Source of the DNA: an uncultured Monoglobus sp.
GTDB taxonomy: Bacteria; Bacillota; Clostridia; Monoglobales; Monoglobaceae
Reading direction: 5' to 3'
Length of the DNA: 57,286 bases
Assembly: GCA_947625055.1 (NCBI GenBank)
Contig: CANQMT010000016.1
Span: forward strand, 1 to 57,286
Shown: positions 25,888-34,306 of the stretch, in pieces
Layout: each line of letters starts with the position of its first letter
Numbering within the stretch: the stretch's first letter is position 1
Program-made: the position numbers and the translations under genes
The notes under the pieces: generated by a model
Database searches by the model: none
Seen by the model: the letters and a program-made list of their open reading frames with translations, nothing else
Told to the model about the DNA's origin: nothing

Positions 25888-26849
25888 GAAAGATTTTTTC
25901 AAGCAATATTCTCCTTATGGTAATTTCGCTTATAGCGGCGATAGTGCTCTGGACATATATAATCGTTATCAATGACGCGCCCGCTGACCGCACTTTCCGT
26001 GATGTGCCGATAACCACGGTGAATGACAATGTTTTCAGCGACAACGGCTACTGCATTGAAAGACTGTCAGTCTTGGGCGCTTCGGTCAAGATCGAAGGCA
26101 GTCGGCGCGTTATGTCGGGATTTGACCTCGGCAATATCAGCGCGGTGCTGGATTTTTCCGAGATCGACCTCTCAAAGCTCGGCGACAACAAGACAGTGAC
26201 CGTCAACCTAAACGTCACAAGCCGTTACGGAGACGTGGTGAGCTACACCCCGTCGGCGGTCGATGTGTTTATCGAAACTACCAAATATAAGGACGTTGAT
26301 GTGAATTATACCACCGCGGGAGAAGTCCTGAACGGTTATCAACACGGCGATTTTACGCTGTCTCAGAATAATATCAGGATTTTTGGCGCGCAGTCGAATA
26401 TTGACAAGGTTGCCTACGCGGGCGTTAACATAGATCTGATCAATACCAACTATTCAGCGTATGACCAGGGCAGACTGTCGCAGAAGTGCAGCGTAAAGCT
26501 GTTTGACAGCGCGGGTCAGGAACTGACCGAGAGAGACGCGCACTGGATCTGGAACAGTAATCCCGAGATCACGGCCGAGTGTGTGCTTTATAAGGAAAAA
26601 ACGGTTCCGATCGTGCCGGGTACTGACGGGACCATGCAGGGCGCCGCGGTGACGCTCGATCCGGAGACCGTCACGATCTACGGCGACAACGCGCTGCTTG
26701 ATGATATCAACGAGATCACCACAAAACCCATAACGCGGACCGACTTTGAAAACGGCGGTGAGATAACCGTTCGTCTCGATCTGCCGAATTGGGTGAAGAC
26801 CGTTGACAATGTTACGGAGGTAAAAGCCGTTGCGAATATTGATCAATAA
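25884..26849 (+). CDS. cdaR: CdaA regulator CdaR (YbbR domains)
   Basis: 321 residues from TTG 25884 behind AAGGAGAGA, overlapping the cdaA stop by 4 nt. One N-terminal membrane helix (about 8-27) is followed by about four YbbR-type beta repeats outside the membrane (recurring V.V.P and V.I.G patterns such as VTIYGDNALLDDI). By family knowledge it binds CdaA and tunes c-di-AMP synthesis. The last 20 nt overlap the next gene. Confidence 0.88.
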   Translation: MRKIFSSNILLMVISLIAAIVLWTYIIVINDAPADRTFRDVPITTVNDNVFSDNGYCIERLSVLGASVKIEGSRRVMSGFDLGNISAVLDFSEIDLSKLGDNKTVTVNLNVTSRYGDVVSYTPSAVDVFIETTKYKDVDVNYTTAGEVLNGYQHGDFTLSQNNIRIFGAQSNIDKVAYAGVNIDLINTNYSAYDQGRLSQKCSVKLFDSAGQELTERDAHWIWNSNPEITAECVLYKEKTVPIVPGTDGTMQGAAVTLDPETVTIYGDNALLDDINEITTKPITRTDFENGGEITVRLDLPNWVKTVDNVTEVKAVANIDQ

Positions 26850-28389
26850 CATAAAAATGCCGATAGGGCATAAAATTGAAGATGTGCTGCTTGCCGCGCG
26901 GGATAAAGCGCGGCAAAGCTTGATTTATACCGAAAACACGCGCATATATCGGCGCTCTGTAGACGCGCGCCGAAAAAGCGACGTGCATTTTGTCTACTCG
27001 GTGGCGGCGGATGTTCCGGACGGTGCCGATTTGTGCGGCGTAAAAGATATAACGCCGCTGAGTGAGGGAAAAGTTGAGATACGCCCTCTTAAAATGACAA
27101 AGCGCAGGCCGGTTGTGGTCGGAATGGGGCCGTGCGGCCTGTTCGCGGCCTATATGCTGGCTCTTGGCGGCAATCCGCCGCTTATAATCGAGCGCGGAGA
27201 GCCGGTCGAGCGGCGGACCGAGGCTGTGGCGCGGTTCTGGGAGACCGGAGTTCTTGATCCCGAGTCAAACGTTCAGTTCGGCGAGGGCGGCGCGGGAACA
27301 TTCTCGGACGGCAAGCTGAACACCGGCAACAAAGACAAGCGTCAGCGTTTTATTCTTGAGACCTTTGTTAAGTTCGGCGCTCCGGAGGACATTTTATATA
27401 ACGCGAAACCTCATGTCGGCACCGACGAGCTCAAAAAGGTGCTTTTGAACATGCGTCGGGCGCTTATCGGCATGGGCTGTGAGATCCGATTCGGCACACG
27501 GCTCACGGATATAGAGCTGAGCGGCGGCAGGCTCAGAGAGATCGAGTTGAACGGCGGAGAGACATTAAACTGCGACATGCTGTTCATCGCTGTCGGGCAC
27601 AGCAGCCGCGACACGTATGAAATGCTGCTTGACCGCGGGCTCAGGCTCGAGCCGAAGCCGTTTGCGGCGGGGGTCAGGATCGAGCACAGACAGGAGTTCA
27701 TAAGCCGCGCGCAGTACGGAGATGCGTGGCGGAGCCTGCCGCCTGCGGACTATAAGCTGGTATACAACGGCAGGGACAGGAGCTGTTATTCGTTCTGCAT
27801 GTGCCCCGGAGGCGTTGTGGTCAATGCGTCGTCAGAGCCGGGGCGTCTTGCGGTCAACGGCATGAGTAACCACAGCCGCGGCGGCGAAAATGCCAACAGC
27901 GCGCTTGTGGTGACGGTTCGGCCCGACGATTTCGGCGGAGCCGGCCCTTTGGCTGGGATCGAGTTTCAGCGGAAATACGAGGCGTTGGCGTTTGAGCTTG
28001 GCGGCGGTGACTTTTCCGCTCCGATCCAGCCTGCGCGGGAGTTTGCGGCCGGGAAATTTTCGGGTGAGCTTGGCGGCGTGGTCCCGAGCTTTACGGGAAA
28101 AGTGAAGCCCGCCGACCTGAGGTGGTGCCTGCCCGGATTCATAACCGGCACGCTGCGTGAGGGCCTTGAGAATTTTGAACATAAAATCCCCGGCTTTGCG
28201 AGCGGCGACGGTCTTTTGATCGGGATCGAGTCAAGGACGTCGGCTCCGGTGCGGATCGCCCGGGGCGCGGATTTTGAGGCCGTGGGCGCTCGGGGCGTGT
28301 TCCCGCTCGGCGAGGGCGCGGGATATGCCGGCGGAATAATGAGCGCCGCGTTGGACGGCATAAAAGCCGTTTTGTCGTTAATGGTTTAA
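26830..28389 (+). CDS. FAD-dependent dehydrogenase, COG2509-type
   Basis: 519 residues from TTG 26830 (GGAGG at 26816-26820), overlapping cdaR. An N-terminal alpha/beta part (1-90) precedes the FAD dinucleotide-binding loop (VVGMGPCGLFAAYMLA). GEGGAGTFSDGKLNTG, the YSFCMCPGG cysteine block and the C-terminal GEGAGYAGGI complete the pattern of the uncharacterised NAD(FAD)-utilising dehydrogenase family. Substrate is unknown. The cdaA-cdaR-oxidoreductase-glmM order recurs in Clostridia, so a link to cell-wall or redox sensing is possible. Confidence 0.85.
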   Translation: MRILINNIKMPIGHKIEDVLLAARDKARQSLIYTENTRIYRRSVDARRKSDVHFVYSVAADVPDGADLCGVKDITPLSEGKVEIRPLKMTKRRPVVVGMGPCGLFAAYMLALGGNPPLIIERGEPVERRTEAVARFWETGVLDPESNVQFGEGGAGTFSDGKLNTGNKDKRQRFILETFVKFGAPEDILYNAKPHVGTDELKKVLLNMRRALIGMGCEIRFGTRLTDIELSGGRLREIELNGGETLNCDMLFIAVGHSSRDTYEMLLDRGLRLEPKPFAAGVRIEHRQEFISRAQYGDAWRSLPPADYKLVYNGRDRSCYSFCMCPGGVVVNASSEPGRLAVNGMSNHSRGGENANSALVVTVRPDDFGGAGPLAGIEFQRKYEALAFELGGGDFSAPIQPAREFAAGKFSGELGGVVPSFTGKVKPADLRWCLPGFITGTLREGLENFEHKIPGFASGDGLLIGIESRTSAPVRIARGADFEAVGARGVFPLGEGAGYAGGIMSAALDGIKAVLSLMV

Positions 28390-28433
28390 AAATCAAATTA
28401 TCATTTGACAAAAGGAATATATTGGCGTATAAT

Positions 28434-28956
28434 AACATAGTGACTAGGGAATAGTGATTAGCGAATAGGACCCCTCTCCGCCCGCTGCGCGGGCACCTCT
28501 CCCCAAGGGGCGAGGCAAATAGAAAAGGCTCCCCCGAGGGGGAGTTGTCAGCGAAGCTGACTGAGAGGGGAAACTAATTACTATTTACTAATAGCTAATC
28601 ACTACGTTGAGGGTAACCACATACAAGTACCCCTCTCCGTCGCCTACGGCGCCACCTCTCCCCAAAGGGAGAGGCAAAACGGTCGGATAATATCCGCCCC
28701 TACGGTGTGATGAAATTCGTAGGGGACGGCGCCCTCGACGTCCCGCAGGTTCCCCCTTGGGGGATAATCAGCAAGCTATGCTTGCGGGTTCAAAGCTATC
28801 TTTCAAAATCGCAAGCGATTTTGACCAAGAGCTTCCTTAATGCTGGCTGCGGCTTGTCCGCAGACTGAGAGGGGATACTAATCACTATTCGCTAATTGCT
28901 AATAACTACGTTGACTGAGAGGGGATACTATTTACTAATCGCTAATCACTACTTTT
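28434..28956 (+). repeat. Intergenic repeat block between the FAD oxidoreductase and glmM
   Basis: Alternating modules, no gene: heptamer wording (28434-28470, 28570-28612, 28880-28950), CTCTCC/GGAGAG hairpins (28470-28515, 28629-28675), GGATAATATCC hairpin (28683-28708), CCCCCTTGGGGG module (28748-28768) and the 10-bp hairpin at 28803-28824. The order partly repeats that at 24509-24775. Confidence 0.7.
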
Positions 28957-29211
28957 GTAGGGGCGGATATTATCCGCCCGCGGCGGCATGTGGGCATGCC
29001 GCCCTACGCCAAGGTAAATATAGCGAACAAGTCAGGGATATTAAAGCGCGAAAGCGAGTTAGCGCAGGGATATTAAAGCGCCGCAAGGCGGCGCGCAGGG
29101 CTCCCGCAAAACGCCAACGGAGTGCGTTTTGCGGGAAAGAGGAGCCGACCCGAAGCGGGAGAGACTTTCGCGTCTTGCGCGAAAGCGAACAAGCGAAGGG
29201 ATCGGCGACGA
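28957..29211 (+). repeat. Dispersed hairpin element, copy 4, abutting glmM
   Basis: Near-identical to copy 3 over the first 85 bp, then an internal repeat of the phrase CAGGGATATTAAAGCG at 29032 and 29066. The two-hairpin module has arms 29103-29114/29124-29135 and 29165-29172/29178-29185. It ends within 20 bases of the glmM start. Confidence 0.82.
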
Positions 29212-29229
29212 CGAGGAGGAATTATAACG

Positions 29230-30585
29230 ATGGGAAGATTATTTGGAACCGACGGGGTCCGCGGCGTGGCTAACAAAGAGCTGACGCCCGAGCTTGCGTT
29301 TAAAATCGGAAAGGCCGGAGCGTATGTTCTGGCGGGATCGGGCGACAGGAAGCCCAGAATACTTGTGGGAAGGGACACCCGAATTTCGGGCGGCCTGCTT
29401 GAGAGCGCTTTGGTTGCCGGCATATGCAGCGTCGGAGCCGAGGCGGTCATCGCGGGGGTAATACCCACGCCGGCGATAGCGCATCTGGTGCGCAGCGAAG
29501 GTTTTGACGCGGGAGTTATGATTTCCGCCTCGCACAACACGTTTGAACATAACGGGATCAAATATTTCAGCGGCACGGGATATAAGCTCAGCGACGAGAT
29601 CGAGGAGCGGATCGAGGCGATAATCCTTGACGGCGCCGAGGAGATCCACGCGCCCACCCATGAGAATATCGGACATATAACATACGACAATACTTTGGTT
29701 GATAAATACATTGAATTTGCCGAGAGCACCTGCGGCGGAGAATTAAGCGGCATGAAGATCGCGATAGACTGCGCCAACGGCGCCTCGAGCGTGACCGCCG
29801 AGAAAGCCTTGAAGGGTCTCGGCGCCGACGTGGTTGTGATAAACAACAAGCCCGACGGCACCAACATCAACGCGGGCTGCGGCTCGACTCATCTTGAGGC
29901 GCTGACCGAATTTGTGAAAAAGAGCGGCGCCGATCTGGGCCTGGCCTTCGACGGCGACGCCGACCGCGTCCTCGCAGTTGACGAAAACGGCGGAATTATC
30001 GACGGCGACAGGATCATGACGATAATCGCCCTTGATATGAAAGAAAACGGAAAGCTGCCCGACAACACGATCGTGGCCACGGTCATGAGCAACCTCGGCT
30101 TTTTCGTGATGGGAAAGGAATACGGCATAAACATCAAGCGTACCAAGGTAGGCGACCGCTATGTGCTTGAGGAAATGCTCGCTCACAACCACAAAATCGG
30201 CGGCGAGCAGTCGGGACATGTCATTTTGCTTGAGCACAACACCACCGGAGACGGCCTTGTGACAGGAATTCAGCTTGCCGACGTGATAAAGCGCAGCGGC
30301 AAAAAGGCGTCGGAACTCGCGGGTATCATGCAGATATATCCGCAGGTGCTGATCAACGCCTCGGTTAAAAACGAGCTCAAGAACGAGGAAAACTATATGA
30401 AGTTCCCCGAAATACGCGAGGCGATAGCGGAGCTTGAAAAAGAGTTCGCGGACGACGGCAGAGTGCTTATACGTCCGTCGGGAACCGAGCCTCTGGTCAG
30501 AGTAATGATAGAGGGCAGGGACGTGGAGCTCATCACAAGGCGCGCGAGAGAGCTCGCGGATCTGTTTGAGGAAAAATTAAACTAA
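29230..30585 (+). CDS. glmM: Phosphoglucosamine mutase
   Basis: 451 residues from ATG 29230 (GAGGAGG at 29212-29218). It interconverts glucosamine-6-P and glucosamine-1-P for UDP-GlcNAc and peptidoglycan. GRLFGTDGVRG at the start, the phosphoserine loop ISASHNTFEHNG, the metal loop FDGDADR, the sugar loop GEQSGH and the phosphate-binding RPSGTEPLVRV are all present. In Firmicutes it is usually co-transcribed with cdaA and cdaR; here about 840 bp of repeats separate it from them. Confidence 0.96.
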   Translation: MGRLFGTDGVRGVANKELTPELAFKIGKAGAYVLAGSGDRKPRILVGRDTRISGGLLESALVAGICSVGAEAVIAGVIPTPAIAHLVRSEGFDAGVMISASHNTFEHNGIKYFSGTGYKLSDEIEERIEAIILDGAEEIHAPTHENIGHITYDNTLVDKYIEFAESTCGGELSGMKIAIDCANGASSVTAEKALKGLGADVVVINNKPDGTNINAGCGSTHLEALTEFVKKSGADLGLAFDGDADRVLAVDENGGIIDGDRIMTIIALDMKENGKLPDNTIVATVMSNLGFFVMGKEYGINIKRTKVGDRYVLEEMLAHNHKIGGEQSGHVILLEHNTTGDGLVTGIQLADVIKRSGKKASELAGIMQIYPQVLINASVKNELKNEENYMKFPEIREAIAELEKEFADDGRVLIRPSGTEPLVRVMIEGRDVELITRRARELADLFEEKLN

Positions 30586-30605
30586 CGAAAAGAGGAAGCG
30601 AAAAT

Positions 30606-31700
30606 ATGAAATTAGGAATTGTCGGCCTGCCCAATGTGGGTAAAAGCACTCTGTTCAACGCGATAACGCAGGCGGGGGCGGAAAGCGCCAACTACCCGTT
30701 CTGCACCATCGAGCCCAACGTGGGCACGGTGCTTGTGCCGGACAAGCGTATCGACGCTTTGGCCGAAATGTATCATCCGGACAAGACGACCTACGCGGTT
30801 ATCGAGTTTGTGGATATCGCGGGTCTTGTCAAGGGCGCGAGCCGCGGCGAGGGCCTCGGCAACAAGTTTTTGTCGAATATCCGCGAGGTGGATGCGATCG
30901 TGCATGTCGTGCGCGCGTTTGAGGACAGTAATATCGTTCATGTTGACGGCAGCGTTGACCCCGTTCGCGATATTGAGACGATCAATTTTGAATTAATCAT
31001 GTCGGATTTGGAAATACTTGATAGAAGGATCGACAAGATCATGAAGTCGATCCGCGGCGGCGAGAAAAAATATCTCGCTCATCAAAAGTTCTACGAGCGG
31101 CTCAAGGCTCACCTTGAGAGCGGAAAAACCGCCCGCTCTATGGACATGACCGAGGACGAGCTTGAGATGCTCAGCGAGGTTTCGCTGCTGACGCTGAAGC
31201 CGGTAATATATGCCGCGAATGTGGCCGAGGACGACTACGCCGATGAGGACAGCAACGAGTTTGTGAAGCAAATCAAGGAATACGCCGCCGCTGACAAGGC
31301 GGAGGTCATGGTGATCTCGGCCAAGATCGAGGAGGAGATCGCCGGTCTTGAAAAGGACGAGAAGCAGATGTTCCTGGACGAGCTCGGCGCGTCCGAATCG
31401 GGCCTTGACAAGCTGATAAAGGCGAGCTACACGCTGCTCGGCCTCATCAGCTATCTGACGGCGGGCAAGCCCGAGGTCAGAGCCTGGACGATAACCAAAG
31501 GCACCAAGGCGCCTCAGGCGGCCGGCAAGATACATACCGATTTTGAGCGCGGTTTTATCCGCGCCGAGGTGGTGCATTTTGACGATCTTATGGCCTGCGG
31601 CTCGATGGCGGCTGCCAAAGAAAAGGGTCTTGTCCGCTCCGAGGGTAAGGAATATGTGATGAAGGACGGCGACATTGTGCTGTTCAGGTTTAATGTGTAA
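30606..31700 (+). CDS. ychF: YchF/OLA1-type P-loop ATPase
   Basis: 364 residues. The N-terminal G domain has [15 protein letters not shown] (P-loop) and [10 protein letters not shown]; the usual NKxD is replaced (YAANVAED), as in this ATP-preferring family. A coiled-coil insertion (about 130-190) and a C-terminal TGS domain (about 280-362, [25 protein letters not shown]) follow. The protein is linked to ribosome function and oxidative stress. It lies 20 nt after glmM. Confidence 0.94.
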   Translation: MKLGIVGLPNVGKSTLFNAITQAGAESANYPFCTIEPNVGTVLVPDKRIDALAEMYHPDKTTYAVIEFVDIAGLVKGASRGEGLGNKFLSNIREVDAIVHVVRAFEDSNIVHVDGSVDPVRDIETINFELIMSDLEILDRRIDKIMKSIRGGEKKYLAHQKFYERLKAHLESGKTARSMDMTEDELEMLSEVSLLTLKPVIYAANVAEDDYADEDSNEFVKQIKEYAAADKAEVMVISAKIEEEIAGLEKDEKQMFLDELGASESGLDKLIKASYTLLGLISYLTAGKPEVRAWTITKGTKAPQAAGKIHTDFERGFIRAEVVHFDDLMACGSMAAAKEKGLVRSEGKEYVMKDGDIVLFRFNV

Positions 31701-31734
31701 CAACAAAAATAATTTATATAAAGGAGATGTAATT

Positions 31735-32172
31735 ATGGATTTTTTGGAGAGCGTTAAAAACGCGGTGGGCTCGGCCGCCCAGACTGTGGCGAAAAAGTCC
31801 GGAGAGGTTGTGGAATTTTCAAAGATCAAGTATGCGATGTACGATGTGAAGGGCGATATCCGCCGTCTTAAAGAAGAGATCGGCGGCGCTGTTTATGACA
31901 GCTACAAAAACAACTCCCCTCTTGACGAGATCGTTAAGGAAAAGTGCGCCAAGATCGAGGAGCTTTCAAAGCAGCTCCATAACTATGACGAGCAGCTTGA
32001 CAACTATAAGTCGATGGTCAAGTGCCCCGAGTGCGGAAAGAGCGTCAAGGACGAGAGCAAATTCTGTCCCGAGTGCGGAGCGAAGCTCGCGGTCGACAAG
32101 GACGCCGAGGTAAGCGGCGCGGACTATGTGGTTCCGCCTCAGAGCGAGAACGCAGAACCGACCGCCGAGTAA
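31735..32172 (+). CDS. Small protein with coiled coil and C-terminal zinc ribbon
   Basis: 145 residues from ATG 31735 (AAGGAGATG upstream). Residues 1-95 are helical and charged (IRRLKEEIGGAVYDSYKNN, then a coiled coil). Residues about 97-125 form a double CxxC zinc ribbon (CPECGKSVKDESKFCPECG). The tail is acidic. Such proteins are common in Clostridia near housekeeping genes; the function is unknown. It lies 34 nt after ychF and 1 nt before the next gene. Confidence 0.8.
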   Translation: MDFLESVKNAVGSAAQTVAKKSGEVVEFSKIKYAMYDVKGDIRRLKEEIGGAVYDSYKNNSPLDEIVKEKCAKIEELSKQLHNYDEQLDNYKSMVKCPECGKSVKDESKFCPECGAKLAVDKDAEVSGADYVVPPQSENAEPTAE

Positions 32173-32173
32173 T

Positions 32174-33040
32174 ATGCTGTTGGTTTTATCAAGCGGCGGC
32201 AGACGGGCCGCCGAGCTGGCCGAGCGGCTGAACGCTATAGGGGCCGAGTTCATATATCATTTTGAGTCTTTCGGCGAGGCGGGCGGCTTCGGCAAAGGCG
32301 ATGTTATCGTGGGTAAGCTCAGTTACCGCGGTTTGATGAGGACCGTCAGACAGAACCGCGTGACTGCGATCGCGGATATTATTACCGCGCCCGCGTCACA
32401 CGGCTCGTTGGTCGCCGCGAATGTTGCGGAGGACCTAAAGATCCCGCTCATAAAACTCATCGAGCCCACAGTCTCGGCCGGGACGCCGGTCAGTGTGGGC
32501 CCCGAAAAGGTGAGCTGCGCGGTGGAATATTCATACGCCGCTGTGGCAAACAGGATCAACAACACCGTGGGAAGCGCGGTGTTCTTTGCGCGCCCGATGA
32601 ACGTGCGCGTCATAGCCGAGCAGGTCTTTGACCGCAGCGCGCTTTATGTTCCGGTCCTGGCCGCCGGTGAGTTTGACGTGGATCTGGCCCTTGAATACGG
32701 CGTGCCTCTGCTTAATGTTAAGGAGTATGACGGCATAAGCGGAAAGGACGCTATACTGAAGATCTTGCGCGGCACCGGAGCTAAAATGCTCATAACCGAC
32801 AGTGCGCTGGGAATATCGGATAAGCTTGAAGCGGCTGCGGAGGTGGGTGCTGAGGTTATTTTTACTCAGTCGAGCGGTTATGAATATAAAAATATATTTG
32901 ACAATACCGAGGCTCTTTGCGGATTTATTGAAGAGAGCGATCTGCTGACGGGCGGCGGAGATTTTTCCGTGTCCGAAGATGATGACGCCGCCAACGGGCC
33001 CGCCGATGAACAGGAGAAAGAAAATGAAGATAGCGATTGA
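32174..33040 (+). CDS. Precorrin-6A reductase (CobK/CbiJ)-like protein
   Basis: 288 residues from ATG 32174. LLVLSSGGRRAAELAERL resembles the N-terminal phosphate loop of CobK/CbiJ. ADIITAPASHGSLVAANVAE followed by IPLIKLIEPT resembles the CobK segment D-x-x-HP(F/Y)A...N...GIP-LRLxRP. The later ILRGTGAKMLITDSALG fits the second half. Key residues are changed (HP to SH), no other cobalamin gene is in the window, and about 20 acidic residues were added at the C terminus, where the gene overlaps cmk by 17 nt. It may be a divergent reductase or a protein with a new role. Moderate confidence in the fold, low in the reaction. Confidence 0.5.
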   Translation: MLLVLSSGGRRAAELAERLNAIGAEFIYHFESFGEAGGFGKGDVIVGKLSYRGLMRTVRQNRVTAIADIITAPASHGSLVAANVAEDLKIPLIKLIEPTVSAGTPVSVGPEKVSCAVEYSYAAVANRINNTVGSAVFFARPMNVRVIAEQVFDRSALYVPVLAAGEFDVDLALEYGVPLLNVKEYDGISGKDAILKILRGTGAKMLITDSALGISDKLEAAAEVGAEVIFTQSSGYEYKNIFDNTEALCGFIEESDLLTGGGDFSVSEDDDAANGPADEQEKENEDSD

Positions 33041-33710
33041 CGGTCCCGCCGGAGCGGGCAAGAGTACGATCTCAAAGGCTGTGGCCGAAAAACTGGGTTA
33101 TGTGTATATCGACACGGGCGCCATGTATAGGTGCGTGGGTCTTCACGCTTTGAATTCGGGTGTTGACCCAAGCGACGCCGCGGGAGTTGAAAAGATCCTC
33201 GACGGAGTTGAGATAGACATAAAAAGCCGCGGCGGCGTTCCGGCGTTTTATCTGTGCGGTGATGACGTTACCGACAAAATACGCGAGAACCCGGTATCAA
33301 TGGCGGCATCGAACGTGGCTGTTATTCCCGCGGTGCGGCTCAAGCTTGTTGAGCTTCAGCGTGATTTGGCCGGCAGAGCGGATGTTGTAATGGACGGCAG
33401 AGATATCGGCACTTATGTGCTGCCAAACGCCGAGCTTAAAATATTTATGACCGCGGATTCCCGCGAGAGGGCGCGGCGGAGGCTCAAAGACCTTGCCGCG
33501 AGGGGCGAGAGCGCCGATCTTGACCGGATCGAGAAAGAGATAATCGCCCGCGATAAGAACGACTCCGAGCGTGAATTTGCACCTCTCAGGCAGGCGGACG
33601 ACGCTGTGCTGCTTGACACCACGGACATGACAATAACGGATGTTATCGGGACTATCCTCGGTATGGCTGAAAAGAAAATTGCGGAGGTGGAAAAAAATGG
33701 CTCTTTATGA
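33024..33710 (+). CDS. cmk: Cytidylate kinase
   Basis: 228 residues from ATG 33024 (AGGAGAAAG at 33012-33020). It phosphorylates CMP and dCMP. Walker A GPAGAGKST, then YIDTGAMYR, VMDGRDIGTYVLPNA (NMP binding) and the lid Arg-rich RERARRRLKDL. Gene order cmk-plsC-ispH-rpsA is conserved in Clostridia. It overlaps both the preceding and following genes. Confidence 0.95.
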   Translation: MKIAIDGPAGAGKSTISKAVAEKLGYVYIDTGAMYRCVGLHALNSGVDPSDAAGVEKILDGVEIDIKSRGGVPAFYLCGDDVTDKIRENPVSMAASNVAVIPAVRLKLVELQRDLAGRADVVMDGRDIGTYVLPNAELKIFMTADSRERARRRLKDLAARGESADLDRIEKEIIARDKNDSEREFAPLRQADDAVLLDTTDMTITDVIGTILGMAEKKIAEVEKNGSL

Positions 33711-34293
33711 TGTGGGCAGAGTTGTGGTCAACATATTTTTCCGCACATTCTTCCGTCTCAAAATAGAAGGGAAAGAGAATATCCCCGATGAGTCCGAGCG
33801 ATTCATCATATGCGCCAACCACAGGGGTTATTTTGACCCGCCGCTTGTGGGCATTGCCATGCCGTTTCAGATCGGGTTCATGGCAAAGGAGGAATTGTTC
33901 CGCAACAAGGCTTTCGGCGCGTTGATACGCAAGCTGGGCGCTTTTCCCATAAGGCGCGGCAAGTCGGATTTCGGCGCGCTGCGGTCGGCGATAAAAATGT
34001 CGGAATCCGGCAAACATATCGTCATCTTCCCCGAGGGCGGCAGATCGCACGAAAACAGGCTCCGCAAGGGCAAGACCGGCGCGGTGATGGTGGCGGTCAA
34101 GGCGGGGGCTGATATTCTGCCGATCGGTCTTGAGGGCACGTATAGACCTTTCACAAGGATAACAATACATATCGGCGAGCCGATAAGGCTTGACGAATAT
34201 TTTGGCAGAAAAACGAACAGCGACGAGCTCAAAGAGCTTACAGAAAATGTTATCATGCCGAGGATCTCCGAACTGTCCGGGGTCCCCATGTGA
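33697..34293 (+). CDS. plsC: 1-acyl-sn-glycerol-3-phosphate acyltransferase
   Basis: 198 residues from ATG 33697 (GCGGAGGTGG upstream). It acylates lysophosphatidate to phosphatidate at the membrane. Catalytic HX4D is NHRGYFD (His and Asp), followed by RRGKSDFGALR, the glycerol-phosphate-binding FPEGGRS and the PIGLEGTY block. A short hydrophobic N-terminal segment anchors it. It overlaps the end of cmk by 14 nt. Confidence 0.93.
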   Translation: MALYDVGRVVVNIFFRTFFRLKIEGKENIPDESERFIICANHRGYFDPPLVGIAMPFQIGFMAKEELFRNKAFGALIRKLGAFPIRRGKSDFGALRSAIKMSESGKHIVIFPEGGRSHENRLRKGKTGAVMVAVKAGADILPIGLEGTYRPFTRITIHIGEPIRLDEYFGRKTNSDELKELTENVIMPRISELSGVPM

Positions 34294-34306
34294 GACGGAG
34301 GCGGCT

